Notes: a model not told the origin generated them from the letters alone. DNA of 64,000 bases from Cavia porcellus (GCF_034190915.1 NW_026947485.1:50451019-50515018); one strand, 5' to 3'. Positions 12,505 through 24,284 are shown, numbered from the stretch's first letter. Made by a program: numbers and translations.

Positions 12505-12622
12505 TCTGATTATCAATGTGACCATGGATAAAGAATAACATACAATATATTAACCACTGTTAATTTCCTATTGTTTTGAAATTTTGTATCATCATTTTTA
12601 TTCTTTTTTCATTTAAAAAAGT
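12505..12622 (+). mobile_element. L1 3' end fragment
   Basis: ACAATATATTAACCACTGTTAATTTCCTATTGTTTTGAAATTTTGTATC, then TTTTTATTCTTTTTTCATTTAAAAAA, aligns with the 3' terminus of the decayed L1 near 4090-4178. Strongly 5'-truncated insertion of the same L1 family. Confidence 0.7.
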
Positions 12623-12739
12623 ACATCAGATAGTTCTCAACAACAATACAGCTGGGAAACATACAAGCAACTTCGATAACTGCACAGAAAGGTCTTATTT
12701 ACAGAATATAAAAACACATAGAAGTGATACACCCTAGAC

Positions 12740-12875
12740 TAGGAGGTCAGGGATGATGTCCAGGAGAAGGGAACATTTCAACTGAGTCCTAAGGAATAAG
12801 CTGAAGTTAACCAGACTAAGAAGTATATGAGGAGGGATCAGAAGGCAATTTGAGCAGTGGAAAATAACTCCTTCA
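12740..12875 (-). repeat. Ancient L2-like LINE fragment
   Basis: The pattern GGAGGTCAGGGATGATGTCCAGGAGAAGGGAACATTTCAACTGAGTCCTAAGGAATAAGCTGAAGTTAACCAG is the antisense of the common L2 3' segment (CTCAAATGTCACCTCCTCAGAGAGGCCTTCC and neighbours). Diverged, edges approximate. Confidence 0.45.
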
Positions 12876-13994
12876 AGGTGCTAAGAGCTCAGTCTTTCTA
12901 AGCACATGCAAATGTTATGAAAAGAAAAAGTCTGAGTTACAACTCTTTTGCAAAGACTTAAGATGTAGAGGAACACATTGATTCCATTAGTTCTCGCCAC
13001 TCAGGCATCATTCTAATCAGTCTTCCTTCCCTTGCACACACTTTTAAATGAATGAGTTTGATCAGGCTGTCATTCTGAATCACAAGAGACTGAATTAACA
13101 CAGTGTGTTCAATCCATGTTCAGAACTTCAAGTAAATAGACTCTTCTGGGGAAGCAGGGTTCAGCACAGGGCTTGAAGACAAGAGGGGGAAGGCACAGTT
13201 GAGAATGATTTGTCTGGCCATTTTAAAAATATGATTTGTCAGCTCCCAAGCAATTGTGAGTTATTGAAATGAAGCAGATTTTTGAAAAGGAGAAAATTTG
13301 AATCTCTTACAGCTTATAATTGAGCCATCTAAAATTTTCAAAATTTCCCTCTTCATATTATAAATGACCTTACATTATAAAAAATAGCACCAAAACAGAA
13401 TACTTGCTTTGCTACACGATCCTTATGTACATTCATATCTGTACTATATCTTTTTCACTAAGTTTCTGAAAAACTGAGCATAGAAATCAATGAAATCCAT
13501 TTCTAAAAGACAAAGGGAAAATCTTTCAGAACAAGAAGTGCTTTAATAGTCCTCATAACTCCCTAGCAACAAAAAGCAGTAATAAAGAACAAATGTTTTC
13601 TGTTAAAAAACCACTTATCTACTAGGAACATAGACTCAAAAATTCATTGGGAAATTTTTAAAGATCGTTTCAGTTTTTAAAGACAAAAATATTTCATTCG
13701 TTTATTTTTAAGATTGTAATGCAACAGTAATTAATAATTAAAACATATTTCTTGTTACATTCACTTATAAAAGGATGGCCAGAGTTGAGAGAGGTAATGA
13801 TATAAACTGAAAAAAATAGAAACAAAAGGAATATAAGAAATGAAGCGATGGAAACATCTAAAGAATGAGAAGTACCATTAAATAATTAATTGATTTTATA
13901 ACCTTATTGGCTATTTTGGCTAAAAAAATATCCAGCAATCCTGGATATAAGGAATCAACAGTATTTATGTTTAAAGTTATTTATCTATGTTTAC

Positions 13995-14105
13995 AGTTTT
14001 TAACAAAGCACTTTCACATTTCAGAGAACTGAGTTCTTACTTCAACTCCATGATGTCAGTATTCACCTTATTTTGTAGCTGGAGGCTGGATGAAGATCTG
14101 AAAAC
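13995..14105 (+). repeat. MIR fragment
   Basis: AACAAAGCACTTTCACATTTCAG ... TTGTAGCTGGAGGCTGGATGAAGATCTGA resembles a diverged MIR core in plus orientation. Weak. Confidence 0.35.
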
Positions 14106-14599
14106 CAGTCAGCCTGCTTGTCATGCCCTTAGTATCATAACAAAAGAACAAAGAAAATAGTAGCCTTTCTTTAGGGAAGGAGTTTCAAATATATGACAGT
14201 GTAGGCTAAACATTTTTAATATAAGCACTTATTTCTACCTCTGATATTTAAAGGTAAATCCATTGTGACTTTGTCATTTGAATGTCAAGCACCGTGGTGG
14301 AAAGGCAGGAAGCTACACTGAGAAAGGGAAAAATCACATTACAATATCCTCCATTAAACTAGGAGGGCAGTAAACTGCAGGTTAGACTACCCTGAACCAG
14401 AAATATCTTGTACAATTTCATCAGGATCACTAAAAATTAGTTTTTAAAACAGATGCAGGCTTGGCAAAGTACCTAAAAATTGAATCAGAAATGGTTGAGC
14501 ATGTGCTTAAACCATGAAGTAGATTTTCTTGAAACTTATAGTCATAGCAGTGTTACCTCCATACTCATTGGGGCTGTACAGAACAAATCCAAACAGATA

Positions 14600-15145
14600 A
14601 ACACTACTCATCTAGATTTGTGGAAGCTAATCCCTATTTCTTGTTTTGAAGTCCTGTATTGTTTTCATTGTTTTATTTGGTTAGATTTTATTCTGTTTTG
14701 TCTTATTTGATTCTGTTATGTCTGATGGCATGGACAGCTATTTCAAAGATAGCACGATATATTACGGTAGCCATTCTGGATTGACTATTGTCTTGTTTTG
14801 AAGTCCTGTATTGCATTCAGTGTTTTGATTTTATTAGTTCTGTTCTGTTTTGTTTGATTTTACTATGTCTGAAGGTATGGGCAGCTATTTTGAAGACAAC
14901 AAGATGAATTCTGGTAACCATTGTTGATTTCTTATTGTCTTGTTTTGAAATTCTATGTCACACTATTTGTTTTGTTTTGTTTTGTCTGGGGGGGCAGGGA
15001 TCGAACTCATGACAGCGCTTGCTAGGCAAGCACTTATGACACTGAGCCAAATCCCCAGCCACACTACTGTATTTTGAATGGCTTTATTCTGTTATATTTT
15101 GTTTGGTTTTATTCACTTTAAAATAAAAATTATAAAATTTAGAAG
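14600..15145 (+). mobile_element. L1 3' UTR fragment with ~150-bp tandem units
   Basis: Three imperfect units begin with TTGTTTTGAAGTCCTGTATT-like sequence at 14641, 14793 and 14940, spaced 152 and 147 bp. The same unit organisation occurs in the 3' UTR of the full-length L1 (about 29498, 29650 and further on). The third unit is interrupted by an ID element at 14968-15060. It ends in TTCACTTTAAAATAAAAATTATAAAA. A 5'-truncated insertion of the young L1 family or a close relative. Confidence 0.8.
14968..15060 (-). mobile_element. ID SINE, minus strand
   Basis: A TTTTG-rich reversed tail is followed by GCAGGGATCGAACTCATGACAGCGCTTGCTAGGCAAGCACTTATGACACTGAGCCAAATCCCCAGCC, the complement of the ID tRNA-like body with both pol III boxes recognisable. 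CACACTA flanks it on both sides and is a plausible short target duplication. It interrupts the L1 3' UTR fragment. Confidence 0.88.
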
Positions 15146-15599
15146 ACAAAAAACTTAAATAAAGCACTATTTAAACCCAGAAACAAACAAAATCATAATC
15201 AGAAAGCTTTTCATTTGACTCAGCAGGGCACCTCTAGCAAGTAACTGCTAACAGAATATTGTGTCATTCCCTCCAGTGTAGTCTGGGGCAGCATGGTATA
15301 GAGTTCTGAAGACAGTGAACTTTGACCTGGTTTAGTCTCATCACTTAATAAGGAAAGGTAAAGGAATTAACATGACCCCAAGAAGAAACTACATAGAACA
15401 GTGGTACTTGGATTGAAACTTAAATGACTTGGGAATTAGATTACAGAAGGCTCACTCAAAAATTACAGGGAACAGCTCTGTGAGGTCTGTTTAGGAAGAG
15501 CTGCTCATGTTTCTGGTTTATGTTTATTTTATTCTTCTTTTTGTGATTTAGCATCTTACATAGCATGGATAGCAGAAGAGACTCAGCCAAATGTGTGCA

Positions 15600-15690
15600 T
15601 AACAATAGTACCAGCAGCAGCTGTCACAGCAGCATGTACTGGGCATCTTCTGTGTGCCAGGTACTATGCCTCAGACTACAGTGCAAGAAG
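15600..15690 (+). repeat. MIR fragment
   Basis: GCATGTACTGGGCATCTTCTGTGTGCCAGGTACTATGCCTCAGAC resembles the MIR consensus part TGAGCGCTTACTATGTGCCAGGCACTGT. Confidence 0.45.
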
Positions 15691-16872
15691 TAAATACTTA
15701 GATTGTGTTTGTCCTCATGCTAAATGCGGATGACCCACAAAACAAATGAAGTGTTAATCAGTACAATGGGCTTTCAAACTGGATTACTGTTGCATAAGTA
15801 CTACTAACGTTGAGGGTGAAATGTGAAGGCAGTCATTTTAAAAAGCAAAGGAATTATTGTTCTAAGCCCACCAGGTGACACTAAATCTGTGGCTGTCTCT
15901 TCATTAGATGTTGTGAGATCAATCAATTCAGCCAAAGGCCACAGTGAAATCACCTGCAATCCTTTTCTTTAGTTTTTGTCAAATCCTATGACTACTGACA
16001 GAATAAATCCATAATATTAAGCATACTAGTTTTAACTGCAATTGATGACAACTGAAGACCACAATATCTCTCAGGCCCAAACACTAGCACCTCAAGGTGG
16101 GCTAGGAAATTGTTCATTCTGTGTGAAGCAACATTTCTCATTTAGTTACAGAAAGCATGCAGTTTCTTGGCTGTAGAAAGGCATGTTGTTAATCTAGCAG
16201 AATCTAGTCTCAAACTGTTTCCTCAGGTATCCAAAGTAGGAGAAAATAAAATGGAATAGTTTAAATCATCATATGAATTTTTCCATGTATGAAAGGAAGA
16301 AATATGTTCTTTCTTTTCACTGTTCTTTCTAGCTTGCTAACCTCCATTAATTAAGGATGCAATTTCACTTCTGCCTTTTTTTTGTTTAAGAAGGGGAAGA
16401 GCATGAAAAATGAAAGCTTTACTTGTGTAGGTAGCACATGCACTAATTCTGAACAATTCTTCAGACTGCATGAGTTAAAGAATTTACTCTCTTCCTCAAA
16501 ATGATCCTGTGACAGACAAACCTTTAGGTGACCTATAATGATCTCTACCTTCCTGGTATCACAACTTATTTAACTCCCTTTCCTTGGTGTGGCTGGGACT
16601 TGGGACTTGCTTTTAACAAACATCCCTATAAGATTCTATCTGGATATCACACAGAGTAGAAACACATTCTGCTAACTGAATGTAGTGGCTATGCTGAGAA
16701 ACCCATGTGGCAATGGACTGCAGACAGCCCTTCCAGCAGCCAGTAAGAAATTGAAGTCCTTAGTTCTACAGCATTAATTTCCATCTACAGCTTCATAAGT
16801 CCAGAGGCAACTTCTCCCCTGGTTGAATATGCGGACTGAAACTGTGGCCTGGTCAACACCTCCATCATAGCC

Positions 16873-17290
16873 TTGTGTCTTAGGGACTTTCTTGTTGCTG
16901 AGACACAATACCCAACACCCACAACTCTAGGAAAGTTTTATTTTGGCTCACAGTTTGTAGTGATTTCAGTCCATGTCAGCTGGCAACAAGGCAGGATGAC
17001 ATGGCAGAGGGAATGGCACAGGAAAAAGAGCACATGGCACGGCAGCAGGAAGCAGAGAGAGAGAGAGATTAAGGGAGGAGGAAGAGAGATACACTCTTCA
17101 CACCACTCCTCCAGTAACCCCCAACTCCCATGACCAGGGTTCACCTCCCAAAATTACATCTAGCTATGAATTCATCAGTAAACTAATCCTCTGCTGAATA
17201 TCACACCCTCATGATCTAATTGCCTTCCAAAACTTTCACCTATCAGCAAACAAATAAGGTTATAGGGATACCTAGATGTAAACCATAACA
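16873..17290 (-). mobile_element. MaLR/MT-like solo LTR, minus orientation
   Basis: On the plus strand it starts TGTGTCTTAGGGACTTTCTTGTTGCTGAGACACAATACCC, passes through TTTATTTTGGCTCACAGTTTG and CAGTCCATGTCAGCTGGCAAC, a purine-rich AGAGAGAG block and a region with CACCCTCATGATCTAATTGCC. It ends TAGATGTAAACCATAACA. In minus sense it starts TGTTATGG, as expected for an LTR beginning with TG. No internal region follows, so it is probably a solo LTR. The family name is by pattern memory. Confidence 0.6.
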
Positions 17291-18119
17291 TCCTGTGAGA
17301 CCAACATAAAGTTCCATTTAAGTCATATCTACACTTCTGACTTACAGAAATTGTGAGATAAATACTGTATTGCTGTTTCAAGGTGCTGTATTTGTGGTGA
17401 CTTGTTAATATAGCAATATAGTAGCAGTCACCAACATATAATTCATAAAATGAACGTCACCATGGACATTTGATAATGCAGAATACCTGAAAGAGTACTA
17501 AGAAAAGCCAAATCTATGTGCACCAAGAGCTTCTCTATCAATTATTCATAAACAAAATTATTCTGCTACTACATGTTATTATACATGTCGATACATGTTT
17601 CTTAAAAACTTACTAATATTTAAGTTTAAGCTGAATTGAACGTTTTTAAAAACAGAAATAACGAAAAAAAAATCTTCATTATATCCTAGCAAACAGTATC
17701 TTTTCTAGGCATATTTTAAATATGTAACATCTGCATGTTTTTAAAAGATCAATTTTACGCCTAAGCACAGTATCAATCAGCATAATGAGCATTTAAAACA
17801 CACCAAGAGCATTTTTACTCTTCTTTCGTTGCTTCTGTTTCTCCTCTCCCTGGGCTTCTTGGCCTGATAAGGTGTCAATCTTTTATATATCACAATTCCG
17901 TTTGACAGCCCTGTGGTATTTATCATTGTGAGGAAAAAGCATGGAAGTATATTTTTAGATCTGTTCCTATGGCAAGAAATCCTCATAAATCATTCTGTCT
18001 AAGACCTCTTCTATCCTTGATGTTGCCTTGGCAACTTTACAGGTATCCTGTTTCTGCTTCACTGGGCATCTGGCTCCCCTGCAGAATGGAACTGAGCACA
18101 TTCTTCTTTCTTTTCTCAG

Positions 18120-18270
18120 CCATACTCCTAGAAAATATATTGGAGCAGAATGTATTGGTACAAACAGCTCAGTGTTCAGTGTTCACGTCGCCATCTCCCT
18201 ACTTGGAGGAAGCCCAGCTGTCAACATGAAGGAAAGTGTGGTTACACAGAAGCCTTATAAACCCTTGAGG
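18120..18270 (+). other. Exon-like segment with strong splice sites, antisense to ST7 (candidate)
   Basis: A pyrimidine tract (TTCTTCTTTCTTTTCTCAG) precedes 151 bp that end at GAGG followed by GTAAGTGC, a near-consensus donor. One frame is open for 50 codons and starts with HTPRKYIGAECIGTNSSVF; a second frame is open for most of the length, so coding is not shown. I do not recognise the peptide. It lies on the strand opposite ST7, where antisense transcripts are known in human, so an antisense lncRNA exon is possible. A chance match is equally possible. Confidence 0.3.
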
Positions 18271-19337
18271 GTAAGTGCAGCAAAAATCTCAGGTTATCTA
18301 TCCCCTGTTAATTACTGGTAGACTGATAATGAGGAACTCCATCAAGGTCAAAAACAGAAGAAAGTTTTGCCTGTGTTGTACTATATTTTCAGTCATTTAA
18401 GATATGATTTAATTGAGGGTTGAAGACAATTTTATGAATTTTTGCTTCTCCTAAACTATCAAACATCAGAAGGAAAAGACAAATGTCAGTCTCAAAAATG
18501 CTCACTGGCACAATCGGTTAGCACGCAGTACTTACACAAATGTCAATCTCCATGGAGAGAGAACTCTCCCCATGGTTATGCTGAAGAGAGATAGAAACCC
18601 TGCCGAGACTACATGCACTAAGCTTTGGGCATCTCTAGTCTACAAGCATTCACACTGTGTCTCAGTACTCCAGCAGCCAGTAGGGAGGTACTCAGTGTTT
18701 GATGATCATATAGAGTCAGAGTTCTAGGTGAGCAAATTTTAACCACTACTCCCTAGATTTCTGATAATAAACTTCATATACAAAAACAAATCTGAAAAAA
18801 GTAAAAGTTTTTGATGGCTGGGATTTTGTTTTCTGATGGTTATATGGGTGCACACATGCATGCATACGTGTGTGCATGTACATTTGCACCTCCAATTTAG
18901 TGCACAATATGAGATGCCTAGCAGGTAGACTTAATGACTACTGAGTCAGTACCAGTGACCACTATTTGTTGATAAATCAGGAAAGTTCCACATGTATTAT
19001 TATCATGTAACAAATCTTGGCCATATAGAACCCTTAGAAATTAGTCATTTGGGATAGTTAAGGATTTATTAAACACCAAAGACACCTTTTCTTAAAAAGA
19101 AATTTTACAAAGAAAGCTTTCCAAAATGTATGACCTATTTCCCTGTACCCTTAAACGAATACCCTAAACACATTTCAATCTTTAATTGGCAGCTCTAAGT
19201 CATCAAACGCACATAAAGTACTGTATACTAGTATACAGTAATGTTCTCAGAGAAAGTTGACATTCCCTAGGCTATCTCCCTTCAAAGCTAAAGTGCTTGT
19301 CGAGATGTGCTTTTTGAGACTTTTCACACTATTAATG

Positions 19338-19435
19338 TTTTGTTTGTTTGTTGCCTTTTTTGTTTTTATCGGTACCAGGGACGACTGCCTGCTTGCAAGG
19401 CAGGCGCTTATGCCACTGAGCTAAATCCCCAGCCC
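19338..19435 (-). mobile_element. ID SINE, minus strand
   Basis: A TTTGTTTGTTTG-rich reversed tail precedes CGGTACCAGGGACGACTGCCTGCTTGCAAGGCAGGCGCTTATGCCACTGAGCTAAATCCCCAGCCC. This is the same subfamily as the plus-strand copies near 37 kb and 50 kb. Confidence 0.92.
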
Positions 19436-19491
19436 ATTTGACATGTTTATTAGATATTAATTATTAGACACTGTCATGTGCCTGCTTTCTC

Positions 19492-19606
19492 TTTTTTCTT
19501 TCTTTCTTTCTTTCTTTCTTTTTCTTTCTTTCTTGTATCGGGGATCGAACTCACAACCTGGAGCTTCCAGGCAGGCGCTTACACTGCTAAGCTAAACCCC
19601 ATCCCC
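19492..19606 (-). mobile_element. ID SINE with expanded (TTTC)n tail, minus strand
   Basis: A TTTC microsatellite (19492-19534), apparently grown from the reversed poly(A) tail, precedes TATCGGGGATCGAACTCACAACCTGGAGCTTCCAGGCAGGCGCTTACACTGCTAAGCTAAACCCCATCCCC. It is the second ID in tandem with the one ending 56 bp upstream. Confidence 0.88.
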
Positions 19607-20744
19607 TTAATGTGCTATTTAAGATATGCTGCAACTCCAAAGGCAGATAATCAGCTTGGTATTCAACAGGTATTTACATTTAATATGCTAGGAGTTGTAT
19701 AAAATGCTGGAGTTACAGATACATATGATACACAACTCTTGTCCTCAAGGATCTCTGGGGTTAGTGGGAGAAGATAAATTAACAACACGTAATATTTTTG
19801 AGTATTGCTCTAAAAACATAGAATCAGTTCTTCTGACTCATCCTGGAACAGAGATAGAATATGTATCCAGGTTTTCTTTGAGAAGGTTACTGAGCAGTAC
19901 CTCAAAGGATGTGCAGTGGAACAATGTAAAATAAGACAGCTAAAATCAAAAAAGCCTCTTGGGAGTCCTTTGATGGTCATCTGTATGTGCTCTACTCTCT
20001 AGCCTTTTTTTCTTACTTAGTGCTTGGTGGAGTGGGGAATTAAAATTACTGGATTACACAGTTCTTAAAAGCTAAGGTCACACTAGAGTGGACTGTAATT
20101 CATGCTTTGCTAGCACAGCTATCATGAATCATGAAAGAGTATTCTTAATAGTTCTGTGTTCACATTTGAGTGCTGAGAAAGGTTCTGCACAGTACCAGCT
20201 ATGAAAATGTGCTAGGAATTTTCCAACATCTTAAGAGCAATTTGGTCACTAAATTCTCATTTACCCCTACATTACTGAAAAATACTACACAGAAAAATAC
20301 TGCAGGAACCTTTGTGGTTGGATTTAGGAAGGTTACATGCTGCAAAGCTGAATGCAGTAATTCATTACTTAATGTGCTGGAACAGAGATAACTACTTAAT
20401 TAATAAAAGGGTTTAAAGTACTGGCACCAGTCAGCTGCTTGAACAAAATCATTAAACCTAAAATGTATGGAAATAACTATGAAACTTAAGACCATTAAGA
20501 GTAATAGAATAACCATCTTTATTCTAAAATATCTTTCAGAGAATGATCTACAATATTAAACATTAGTTCATATGAGTATCAAAAATTTGCTTAGCTTTAA
20601 GTATAAGACACAACTAGACACTGAGAGTAAAACATAAAATGATATAAAACTGACTCTTAAGAAGGGAGCATAAGATGCTCTCGCAAACAACAGTAACAAA
20701 TATGACACATACCAGCAGCAAGATAGGGATAAAATCCAGAGGAA

Positions 20745-20900
20745 GCAATTACTTCCAGCAAAGTGGACCAGGGAAGGTTAACAAAAGGAATGTCATTTGT
20801 CCTAGGCTTTAAAGAAGGATAAATTTTTAGTATAAGAAGGCAGACAAAAGAGAAGGCCTGGATTTCAGGTAAAGAATACAGCAAACAGAAAAAAAGAAAG
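20745..20900 (-). repeat. Possible L2-like fragment
   Basis: GACCAGGGAAGGTTAACAAAAGGAATGTCATTTGTCCTAGGCTTTAAAGAAGGATAAATTTTTAG follows the antisense L2 pattern (GGAAGGCCTCTCTGAGGAGGTGACATTTGAGCTGAG...). Very diverged. Confidence 0.3.
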
Positions 20901-21334
20901 AAAAATTTGGAAAACAGGATGGATGAGAGAAGAAGCAGAAGAGAATCCTGGTTCAAACGCCCTTTCAGGAAAAGTAAATTTTATACAGCAGGCAGTAAGA
21001 AGATAACTCACCACTCCTGTAGAGACTTTCACTAAGACAGATACATCTTACAGTAATGGAGCTGCACAAAATGGGAAGCTTTGGGAATTACTTTCATAGG
21101 GAACTCCTATAATACCATTATGTTTTTAAAAATTGGGATATCAGATGTTGCAGGAATAAATTCAACGGGAATTTTTGTAGTATGAGATAAGAGGATAAAA
21201 GTCTGGGGAAAATTGTTGAAGTGAGACCAAGGCCAAGTTGTTACTGATGATGCGGCAAGCAGTGAAAGAAGTCAGGCAGAGAGCACACACTGTTATTACC
21301 GCACGTCTGGCAGGAAGGAGGGAGCTAGCGAGTG

Positions 21335-21440
21335 CGGAGAGGCGGGTCTGTAATCCCAGCACTGAGGGGGAGGCGGGAAGACTGAGTTCTAAACCAGGCT
21401 GCACTATATAGTGAGACCCTGTCTGGAAAAGAAGAAGGAA
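21335..21440 (+). mobile_element. B1 SINE fragment
   Basis: TCTGTAATCCCAGCACTGAGGGGGAGGCGGGAAGACTGAGTTCTAAACCAGGCTGCACTATATAGTGAGACCCTGTCTGG is a recognisable B1 monomer (7SL-derived) lacking its left end. Confidence 0.85.
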
Positions 21441-22639
21441 GAGTGGAAGGGGGGGCTGGAGGAGAAATAAAACAAGTATATCATGAAGTGCTAGATTAAA
21501 AAAATACAAATAAGCACCAAATGAGATGAATAATACCAAACCCTCATTCTACTGCAATAAGTACAAACCTTTCTGAGAAATATAATACTAGTTTATTCTT
21601 GCAACACATTTTTAAAGACATATGGCTAATAATTACAAATCCCTCTAGATTTTTATTATGTATGAACTTAAGAAAAATTAAAACACAGTAAAGCACTTTT
21701 GTCGATTTGATTTTGAACCTGACAATTATGCATATGTATATTCTTGTTTTAATAGCTTGTTGTGACAAAACAAAAACATAATTTGAGAGAAGCAAAAACT
21801 GATTCTAAATTCAGTTTCTCATTTCATTATATTCTCTAAAAGTTCAATAAGTATTTTATTATTTTTTTGAGAAAGCTGCCCCATAATGCAGGCCTGTGGG
21901 AAGGGTGACTTAAGGCTATCTTTCTCCAGCACGGATGCCACCCTCAGAAACAAGAAGCTGCAACAAAAACACTAGATAGGCTAATAATCTAGTGTTTAGC
22001 TGTCCTGACTGCCTGTTTCTCCAAAGTAAGCTTTATTATTTTCAATTCCAAAACTACATTTGGCTTTGCATTGAGGCAAATGACTAGTGACTATTCCAGA
22101 GGGCACTTAAAATTATCTCCCTAAAATTAGGTCCAGGGCTGGCAATGACGTATACGTGGTAAACAACAAATGCACCTGGGCTTTACCTAAAGTCCACAGT
22201 GATAATTCAATGGAAAGTACAAGATGATGATGACATTTTCAAATCTTAGTCCCTCAGTTTCCCTAATACAAATATTCCCAGCCTCTTGTGGACAGTATTC
22301 TTTCTTTCATCTCCAATCTTATTATTCAAATTTCAGTCATGTTCATCCCTTAGTGTGAATTATCCATTCAGATAATGCCAAAAAAAAATTTTTTTTAAGC
22401 ATCTAACTAGTGAGTGCCCAATGCCTATACCTGTAGAACCCAAGCCGATTTCCTCCAGGTGGATTAGTGTTTAACCTCATAAAATCTCAGGTTAATGAAG
22501 CCACAGGCACAGGTCTGAATGGGTTAAATTACCCTCATAGCATGAAATTCTGTGCCACAAACTCAGAAAGTACATGTGTGTCTGGATGTATTAGAAAGAC
22601 ATATTACCACTGAGAAATTAAAAAAAATTTTTTTAAGGT

Positions 22640-22713
22640 AAGAGGTTGTTTTTTCTAGTTTTATGAAGAATGCCACTAGTATTTTGATAGGGGGATTGCA
22701 CTGAATTGTATGG

Positions 22714-22715
<2 letters not shown>
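22640..22715 (-). mobile_element. Ancient L1 fragment, inverted relative to the adjacent L1
   Basis: TTTTATGAAGAATGCCACTAGTATTTTGATAGGGGGATTGCACTGAATTGTATGGA is the complement of the L1 ORF2 segment TTCAATGCAATCCC...ATTCTTC. In ORF2 order it lies just upstream of the plus-strand L1 that starts at about 22748, so it is probably the inverted 5' end of the same insertion. Confidence 0.65.

Positions 22716-22716
<1 letters not shown>

Positions 22717-22745
<29 letters not shown>
22717..22745. repeat. (CA)n microsatellite
   Basis: A 29-bp CA run sits exactly between the inverted and the direct L1 pieces. Confidence 0.95.
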
Positions 22746-22747
<2 letters not shown>

Positions 22748-23569
22748 CCTCTAAATAGCCAAAGTAGCCTCAAGAAAACACAATAAAGCATGAGCCATTT
22801 CACTATGGGTTTTGAAAATACATATAAAACTGTAGTAATCAAGGTTAAAGATACCATGGGGCATGAGCATAAATGGAGACACAAAACAGAATAGACACTC
22901 CAGAAATAAATCTATGTATTTAGCCAACTGGTTTTCAACAAAGACATCAAAAAACATACACTGGAGCAAAGAAAAAGCTGTTCAATAAACAAATTGGTGC
23001 TGAGAAAACAAGGTATTTACATGGAAAACAATGAAACTAGACCTGTATCTCTCACCATATAAAAAAATCAACTCAAAATGGGTCATACTTCTATTTAATA
23101 CCAGACACTATGAAACTAATAGGAAAAAACATTAGGGAAACACTTCAGAGTATTGGTTTGTGCAAAGTATTGTATATGATCCCAAAGTATAGACAACAAA
23201 GGCAAAAAATTAACAAATGGTATTACATCCAGTCAAAAAGTTTCTGCCCACAAAGGAGGCAATCGACAACTGAAGAGACAGCCTATAGGATGTGAGAAAA
23301 TCACTATCACTATCACTCAGTGGTAGCGTTTGCCTAGCATGCACAAGACCCCAGATGCAATCAATCCCCAGTGCTGCAAAAGTTAAAAGTAAAAAAATAA
23401 AATAAAAATAAAAATTAGGACTGCCATATAATACAATAATCTCACTATGAGTAGGAAATGAAATTAATATGTCAGAGATATCTGTACTCCCATGTTTCTT
23501 GCATCACCTAACAGCAGTCAAGAAACTGTCCATCAACTCAGAAAGAATGATATATATAATATATATATT
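22748..23569 (+). mobile_element. Ancient L1 ORF2 fragment, left part of the host of the young L1
   Basis: Diverged ORF2 sequence reads as CTAAATAGCCAAAGTAGCC..., GCCAACTGGTTTTCAACAAAGACATC, TCAACTCAAAATGGGTCATAC and GAGACAGCCTATAGGATG. All follow the L1 ORF2 order. It is interrupted by an ID element at 23308-23415 and continues through TCTGTACTCCCATGTTTCTTGC up to AGAATACTATACAG, where the young L1 inserted. The same element resumes at 30277. Confidence 0.8.
23308..23415 (+). mobile_element. 5'-truncated ID SINE
   Basis: ACTCAGTGGTAGCGTTTGCCTAGCATGCACAAGACCCCAGATGCAATCAATCCCCAGTGCTG, then an A-rich tail (AAAATAAAATAAAAATAAAAA). It lacks the first roughly 15 bases of an ID and carries the older GCCTAGCATGC variant, unlike the GCCTTGCAAGC copies elsewhere in the window. 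Confidence 0.75.
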
Positions 23570-23587
23570 AGAATACTATACAGAATA
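23570..23587 (+). repeat. Target-site duplication, left copy (young L1)
   Basis: AGAATACTATACAGAATA is 18 bp and is repeated perfectly at 30277-30294, just after the A-rich tail of the L1. Confidence 0.95.
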
Positions 23588-24284
23588 GAGAGGAGGAGCT
23601 GGGCGGATCCAGAGTGCCTGCAGAAGCCCCTTCCTTTGTCTGAAGGACTGAATATTTCTGCAAGCAGGGAGGGATCGCAGGTTCCTGAGGCACCGCGGCC
23701 TGTGGTGAGTGCCCAGCACAGTCTGCCCAAATCTCAGACTGCTCCGGACCCCCCAGGCTTCTGGGTGCAGTGAAGTGGAGCAGCAGGTTAGAGGCCACTA
23801 CAGCTGCCTCCCCATCCCTCCCGGCTACACTTGGAGGTCCGTTGAACTCCCGACGGATGGGCGGGCCTACACTATCCCCCGAGCCCAGCCGCGCCTAGCC
23901 ATCTGCGTGCAGAAGAGGAGCTGGGCGGATCCAGAGTGCCTGCAGAAGCCCCTTCCTTTGTCTGGAGGACTGTGGATATCTCTGCAAGCAGGGAGGGATC
24001 GCAGGCTCCTGAGGCACTGCGGCCTGTGGTGAGTACCCTAACCCGGCTGCGATTGAAGAGCTGTGGATCTTCCAAGGGGCAGGTGGGCGCACAGTGTCCC
24101 TGAGGCCCAGCTTGTCTGGAACTGTGGAGTTCTGAACAAGCAGAGGAGGGCCATTGGTTCTGCAGGCCCAATGGCTTGGGGTAGCATGGTGCCAGAGTCT
24201 CAGTAGCTGCAAACATAGAAGGGGATTTTCAACAGATCCTGAGGAAGCTTTCAAATAACACTTGAAACACGGAAATATAGGAAA
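23588..24284 (+). promoter_or_regulatory. L1 5' UTR / internal promoter with 322-bp tandem monomers
   Basis: The block starting GAGGAGCTGGGCGGATCC at 23593 recurs at 23915 (offset 322 bp) with near identity for about 115 bp: ...AGAGTGCCTGCAGAAGCCCC, TTCCTTTGTCTG, GCAAGCAGGGAGGGATCGCAGG, GCGGCCTGTGGTGAGT. After this the second copy passes into a non-repeated tether leading to ORF1. Tandem-monomer 5' UTRs are known as the promoters of mouse L1, and promoter function here is inferred by analogy. It is the most GC- and CpG-rich stretch in the window. Confidence 0.8.

Noticed and set aside
14641..14960. Regularly spaced repeats that might suggest a CRISPR-like array
   Set aside because: The units are about 150 bp, imperfect and part of an L1 3' UTR in a mammalian intron.
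19478..19702. 74-residue frame with a hydrophobic start
   Set aside because: The hydrophobic part is the translated TTTC microsatellite of an ID tail.
23872..24254. Overlapping 114- and 119-residue minus-strand frames
   Set aside because: They lie in the GC-rich L1 5' UTR, where stops are scarce; no protein features.
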